From the NCBI GenBank assembly GCA_022566515.1, contig JADFIT010000017.1, forward strand, positions 1 through 36,869: a DNA stretch of 36,869 nt, given 5' to 3'. This document shows positions 34,597-36,869 of the stretch, in pieces (within the stretch, counting starts at the first letter, position 1; each line of letters begins with the position of its first letter). Origin of the DNA: Gemmatimonadota bacterium (GTDB lineage Bacteria; Gemmatimonadota; Gemmatimonadetes; Gemmatimonadales; GWC2-71-9). The notes under the pieces are model-generated. The model saw nothing but the letters and a program-made list of their open reading frames with translations, made no database searches and was not told where the DNA came from. The position numbers were made by a program, and so were the translations under genes.

Positions 34597-34830
34597 TCAC
34601 CGACCATGCATCAAATCGAACAACGCGTCTCGATCGAGAAGATCGACCCCAGGTTGTGGCGTCGCTTCCCATCCCCCGAGTTCGAGGGTGTACGGTTGCC
34701 GATCTTGCGTGGCCAGACCACGCCGCAGCAACTGGTTGGCGAGATCCTGGAGCGTTCGCCCCTCGGCAGCCGCCTGCTGCTTGAGACGGCGCAGCACACT
34801 CTCGTCAAGCTTTAAAGTGGTTCGTTTCAT
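34597..34830 (-). CDS. Ribbon-helix-helix antitoxin (VapB-like)
   Basis: The 77-residue protein begins MKRTTLKLDESVLRRLKQQA, an RHH DNA-binding fold, with a C-terminal half rich in Pro and Asp that would wrap the toxin. It is upstream of the PIN toxin by 3 nt. The start codon lies inside its own operator, and its promoter predicts a leaderless mRNA. By family, it represses its own operon with the toxin. Confidence 0.85.
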   Translation of the reverse strand: MKRTTLKLDESVLRRLKQQAAAEGRTLQDLANQLLRRGLATQDRQPYTLELGGWEATPQPGVDLLDRDALFDLMHGR

Positions 34831-34866
34831 ACATTAAAATGTATCATAGAGACATCTTAATGTCAA
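34829..34866 (-). promoter_or_regulatory. Promoter/operator of the VapBC module
   Basis: On the minus strand TTGACA (34866-34861) and TACATT (34843-34838) are 17 nt apart. A 16-bp palindrome, ATACATT-AA-AATGTAT (34829-34844), covers the -10 box and the ATG (34830-34828). The start site would be near 34831, giving leaderless mRNA. Such palindromes at the start are typical of autoregulated antitoxin operators. Confidence 0.7.
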
Positions 34867-34867
34867 A

Positions 34868-34884
34868 CACGACTCGGTGTCGTG
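34868..34884 (-). terminator. Short hairpin between the two toxin-antitoxin modules
   Basis: CACGAC (34868-34873) pairs with GTCGTG (34879-34884) around a 5-nt loop. On the minus strand it is followed by TTT, which is also the start of the VapBC promoter, so it could end the upstream module's transcript. Confidence 0.45.
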
Positions 34885-34909
34885 ACGCTCATTCCCGGGG
34901 CCACCGCGA

Positions 34910-35323
34910 TCATCGGTTCGGCAGGACCGACCATCCGGATGAATTCAGCATACGGTCGTCAGCGGTCACCAAGGTCAGTTCGTAAACCACCGCGGTCGCG
35001 GCGAGAAAACGGTCGGCCGGGTCGTCGTGCGGCAGTTGAACTCGCCGGCTGTGCATCGCCACCGCGTGCGTGACCGGCGCCTCCCGGAACGGACCAGTCT
35101 TGAGCATGTCGTTCACGACCGACGCCGGCTGCCCGCGCACCTTCAAACGTCCCCGCTCGACCAACAGTAAGGTCTCCCAAATGCTGATTGGCGACAGCCA
35201 CAGCTCGTTGTCAGGAGACTCCAAATGGCCGGCCACGGTGCCGGTCAACTTGTCGGGAGCGAACAGGCTCCAAATCCAGATGTGCGTGTCGAGAAGGAGT
35301 TTCAACTTTGCAATGCTTCCCAT
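34910..35323 (-). CDS. Second PIN-domain toxin (VapC-like, Phd-type partner)
   Basis: The 137-residue protein has PIN motifs LLLDTHIWIW (Asp12), SIWETLLL (Glu50), DPADRFLAATA (Asp104) and TADDRML (Asp122). It overlaps the 3' end of a Phd/YefM antitoxin gene by 22 nt, so the two are translationally coupled. The IWIW motif and Phd partner place it in a different VapC subgroup from the neighbour at 34159. RNase activity is inferred by family. Confidence 0.88.
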   Translation of the reverse strand: MGSIAKLKLLLDTHIWIWSLFAPDKLTGTVAGHLESPDNELWLSPISIWETLLLVERGRLKVRGQPASVVNDMLKTGPFREAPVTHAVAMHSRRVQLPHDDPADRFLAATAVVYELTLVTADDRMLNSSGWSVLPNR

Positions 35324-35556
35324 TCCTCGGTATCAGCCGCTGGCTCGGTGAGGTCGGCGGTGATGCGCCCTCGGCCGGCCAACGCACCCAGCCATTTAGG
35401 GCCTGCGGACGTTGGGGGCGGAGGGATCACCTCTGCCACTGGCTTGCCGCGCCGAGTGATGACAATGGACCGGCCTGTCCGCCGAACCCGCTCCAGGACG
35501 GCCAGGCAGGTGGCCTTGAATTCGGAGATGGCCATTTGCTCGGTGTTTGTTGACAT
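35302..35556 (-). CDS. Phd/YefM-family antitoxin
   Basis: The 84-residue protein opens with AISEFKATCLAVLERVRRTG, continues SIVITRRGKPVAEVIPP, and ends in a less ordered tail. This is the standard Phd/YefM antitoxin pattern: an N-terminal DNA-binding fold and a toxin-binding tail. It is transcribed just before the PIN toxin at 34910. The promoter predicts a near-leaderless mRNA, and direct repeats in the spacer are likely operator sites. Confidence 0.88.
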   Translation of the reverse strand: MSTNTEQMAISEFKATCLAVLERVRRTGRSIVITRRGKPVAEVIPPPPTSAGPKWLGALAGRGRITADLTEPAADTEEWEALQS

Positions 35557-35562
35557 ACAACT

Positions 35563-35591
35563 AATATACCATGGTCAACGATCATGGTCAA
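35563..35591 (-). promoter_or_regulatory. Promoter and direct repeats of the Phd/PIN module
   Basis: On the minus strand TTGACC (35591-35586) and TATATT (35568-35563) are exactly 17 nt apart. The ATG is 6 nt after the -10 box, so the message would be leaderless. ATGGTCAA occurs twice on the plus strand (35571-35578 and 35584-35591), 13 bp apart, suggesting operator half-sites. Confidence 0.6.
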
Positions 35592-35815
35592 TTAATGGCG
35601 GTTGAGAATCGTCGGAGCGAATGATCAGCACGACGCCATCGAGTCTCTTCCAAATCTATTCTACCTCGCGCATCGAACGAGATACCCTCGCACTCCAACA
35701 GATGGCGCTGTTCCCCCTCGGCACCTGGCGTTGATCGGAGACTCACCTCCCCCTTTGCGTTAATGACCCGGTGCCACGTGACTTTGGTGTGACTCGGCAA
35801 GCCCCAACACATCGA
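35588..35815 (-). pseudogene. C-terminal fragment of an MGMT/alkyltransferase-like protein
   Basis: From about 35815 the frame reads CWGLPSHTKVTWHRVINAKG, then SLRSTPGAEGEQRHLLECEG and FDARGRIDL. This matches the DNA-binding C-terminus of O6-methylguanine methyltransferase and alkyltransferase-like proteins, including the WHRVI segment. The N-terminal part is missing. The fragment joins a PadR piece at about 35816 in another frame, so it is a remnant left by a deletion. It ends close to the Phd promoter. Confidence 0.7.
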
Positions 35816-35966
35816 ACAGGGTCGCCGATGCACCGGTTGCGGCCGAGCGTTTCGCGACTTCCTTTTTGATGCCGTACCCGTGGAGCTCTTGGGCCGCCAG
35901 GACGACCAAAACTAGGAAAGTGGCCGGTTTGAGCGGTAGAAAGTCTTCCGGACGTGGTGGGCTCAT
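35816..35966 (-). pseudogene. N-terminal fragment of a PadR-family regulator
   Basis: The frame starts MSPPRPEDFLPLKPATFLVLVVL, split here as the PadR wing opening, and continues AAQELHGYGIKKEV and GASATLF, the region before the conserved TLY of PadR. The frame then leaves PadR sequence and runs into the MGMT fragment out of frame. PadR proteins often regulate adjacent transporters of the FtsX/MacB type, and a remnant of such a permease lies at 36428. It is probably inactive. Confidence 0.7.
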
Positions 35967-36002
35967 CTCGTCGTCTCGCCAGCGTAGATGTGTTTATCCT
36001 GC

Positions 36003-36024
36003 ATGTTATTTACATACAGTAACA
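36003..36024. promoter_or_regulatory. Inverted repeats between the PadR fragment and a small membrane-protein gene
   Basis: ATGT (36003-36006) and ACAT (36012-36015) form an ATGT-N5-ACAT palindrome, overlapping TGTTA (36004-36008)/TAACA (36020-36024). PadR operators often contain ATGT/ACAT arms, though with longer spacers. The site lies between the divergent PadR remnant and the gene at 36045. A PadR site is only a suggestion. Confidence 0.3.
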
Positions 36025-36044
36025 CTACTTTAAGGATCGGAACG

Positions 36045-36269
36045 ATGGAAAAAGGACAGCCGTACGCCATAGCAGCAGCGATCATCGTGGCCGGACTCAT
36101 CATTGCGGCAGCCATTCTGGTCGTCGGCCAGCCAAATCAGGTCGGCCGGTTTGCGTTCGGCGAAGGCACCAACGCCGTCGTTATCGACACCCAGACGGGT
36201 GATGTCTGGGGGAGGGCGCTGTCGGCGGGGGATGGCGCATGGCGACGATTACGTTATTTCGAGAGGTGA
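36045..36269 (+). CDS. Small single-pass membrane protein, function unknown
   Basis: The 74-residue protein starts at ATG (36045), with AAGGA (36032-36036) 8 nt upstream. A transmembrane helix (residues ~7-27, AIAAAIIVAGLIIAAAILVV) is followed by a short domain with NAVVIDTQTGDVWGR, which looks like a single beta-propeller-type or PQQ-like repeat start. The family is not recognised. It lies in an accessory region with decayed genes, but its start and ribosome site look intact. A terminator follows at 36326. Confidence 0.6.
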   Translation: MEKGQPYAIAAAIIVAGLIIAAAILVVGQPNQVGRFAFGEGTNAVVIDTQTGDVWGRALSAGDGAWRRLRYFER

Positions 36270-36325
36270 GCACCCAGGGGGCGAAACCCATAACAGCTAG
36301 GCGTTCCTAAGGACAATCTCCAATG

Positions 36326-36347
36326 GCCGAGCCCGCGGCTCGGCTTT
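36326..36347 (+). terminator. Intrinsic terminator after the small membrane-protein gene
   Basis: GCCGAGCC (36326-36333) pairs with GGCTCGGC (36337-36344), an 8-bp stem with a CGC loop, followed by TTT. It is 57 nt after the stop codon at 36269. Confidence 0.6.
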
Positions 36348-36427
36348 CGGAAAGTGGGCTGTGCAAGTCTTCGTAATTGCCGATCACTTGATAAGCGTCT
36401 TAGCGATCCCCGCCTGCCGACTTTTTA

Positions 36428-36730
36428 TTACTCGGACCGCAAAGCGACGATCGGCTCGATCGTACTTGCCTTCCGAGCGGGTAGGTAACTCGCCAGTATT
36501 GCGACTCCGGTGAAGAACACAGCGACGCCTACGAACGTCACCGGGTCCGTTGCGCTTACGCCGTACAAAATTCCCGTCAGAAGTCGCGTGGGTATGAGAG
36601 CGCCCCCGACGCCGATCGCGATTCCAATCAGCGCCATTGACACTCCCTGCTTGAGCACCAGCCGCAGCACCCTGCCACTGCCGGCGCCAAGCGCCATGCG
36701 CACGCCGATTTCCTGGGTTCGCTGCGCCAC
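36428..36730 (-). pseudogene. C-terminal fragment of an FtsX/MacB-type ABC permease (ADOP-like)
   Basis: The 100-residue frame carries VAQRTQEIGVRMALGA, LVLKQGVSMALIGI, LYGVSATDPVTFVGVAV and YLPARKASTIEPIVALR, the last transmembrane part of permeases of the FtsX/MacB type. The match to duplicated orphan permeases common in Acidobacteria and Gemmatimonadota is close in my judgement. Upstream codons (AVSEHT) still fit, but the frame meets a stop shortly before them, and the rest of the protein is missing. It has no start that would give a working protein. Confidence 0.75.
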
Positions 36731-36797
36731 CGTGTGTTCCGAGACAGCTCACGTGTCAGCACATGGAGTTTACATCCCGTATCAAGGTACGAACGCA

Positions 36798-36846
36798 AGT
36801 GGGGAGTGGGGAGTGGGATGCAATAGGCTGCCTTCGCCCACTCCCC
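36798..36846. repeat. 7-bp tandem repeat (GGGGAGT) with inverted copy
   Basis: GGGGAGT is repeated from 36801 to 36817 (just under three copies). GGGGAGTGGG (36808-36817) is matched by CCCACTCCCC (36837-36846), a perfect 10-bp inverted repeat with a 19-nt loop. The unit is close to the repeat at the start of the window. The window then ends with a GAATAT/ATATTC inverted repeat. Confidence 0.75.
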
Positions 36847-36869
36847 GAATATCCAATATTCATCATTCG

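Noticed and set aside
36731-36780. The TGA upstream of the permease fragment as a selenocysteine codon
   Set aside because: The surrounding frame does not match permease sequence, no hairpin follows, and the gene is otherwise truncated.

Overview
The window is high-GC, gene-dense bacterial chromosome. It carries GatCAB, SecDF, a predicted lipoprotein, PadR and FtsX/MacB-type permease remnants, roadblock/LC7 and PII-like proteins, and a gene style of NTGA start/stop overlaps with TTGACN/TATATT promoters placed very close to start codons. This combination suggests an uncultured diderm of the Gemmatimonadota or a neighbouring phylum. That placement is inferred from gene content only; there is no rRNA gene in the window.

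Layout. 1-1800: an exported NlpC/P60 hydrolase, then an AhpD-like peroxidase gene whose second redox cysteine is an in-frame UGA, so it is read here as a selenoprotein. 1800-4000: groES-groEL with a CIRCE operator and a terminator. 4061-8100: a small exported protein; a minus-strand sugar-nucleotide operon (mannose-1-phosphate guanylyltransferase, a GlmU-like transferase, a WalJ/YycJ-type hydrolase); and a roadblock protein. 8126-16480: lipoprotein, serS, an orphan histidine kinase, a PcrA/UvrD helicase and gatCAB, nearly all overlapping. 16492-18512: minus-strand zinc phospholipase C-like protein, a small membrane coiled-coil protein and a divergent PII-like protein. 18702-20755: murA with Asp at the usual catalytic Cys, then pgeF. 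20826-33833: a 13-gene collinear cluster, rimP-nusA-L7Ae-infB-ylxP-rbfA-truB-ribF-secD-secF-tatD-fhs-ridA, followed after 10 nt by the selenocysteine tRNA gene and a terminator. 34159-36869: an accessory tail with two PIN-type toxin-antitoxin modules, a PadR/MGMT deletion chimera, a small membrane protein, an ABC permease remnant and 7-bp tandem repeats.

How it fits together. The main biological theme is selenium. The tRNA for Sec (anticodon UCA, long variable arm) and a CxxU peroxidase lie about 32 kb apart, and serS, whose product charges tRNA-Sec with serine, lies between them. selA, selB and selD are not in the window. The second theme is translation and ribosome maturation: RimP, RbfA, TruB, IF-2, NusA, SerRS and GatCAB are grouped. 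The rimP-nusA cluster appears to begin with a promoter followed immediately by an intrinsic terminator, an arrangement suited to attenuation. No stretch longer than about 300 bases lacks a gene or a gene remnant. The largest gene-poor pieces are 17942-18158 (nothing recognised), 33987-34158 (one hairpin), 36270-36427 (one terminator) and 36731-36869 (short repeats).
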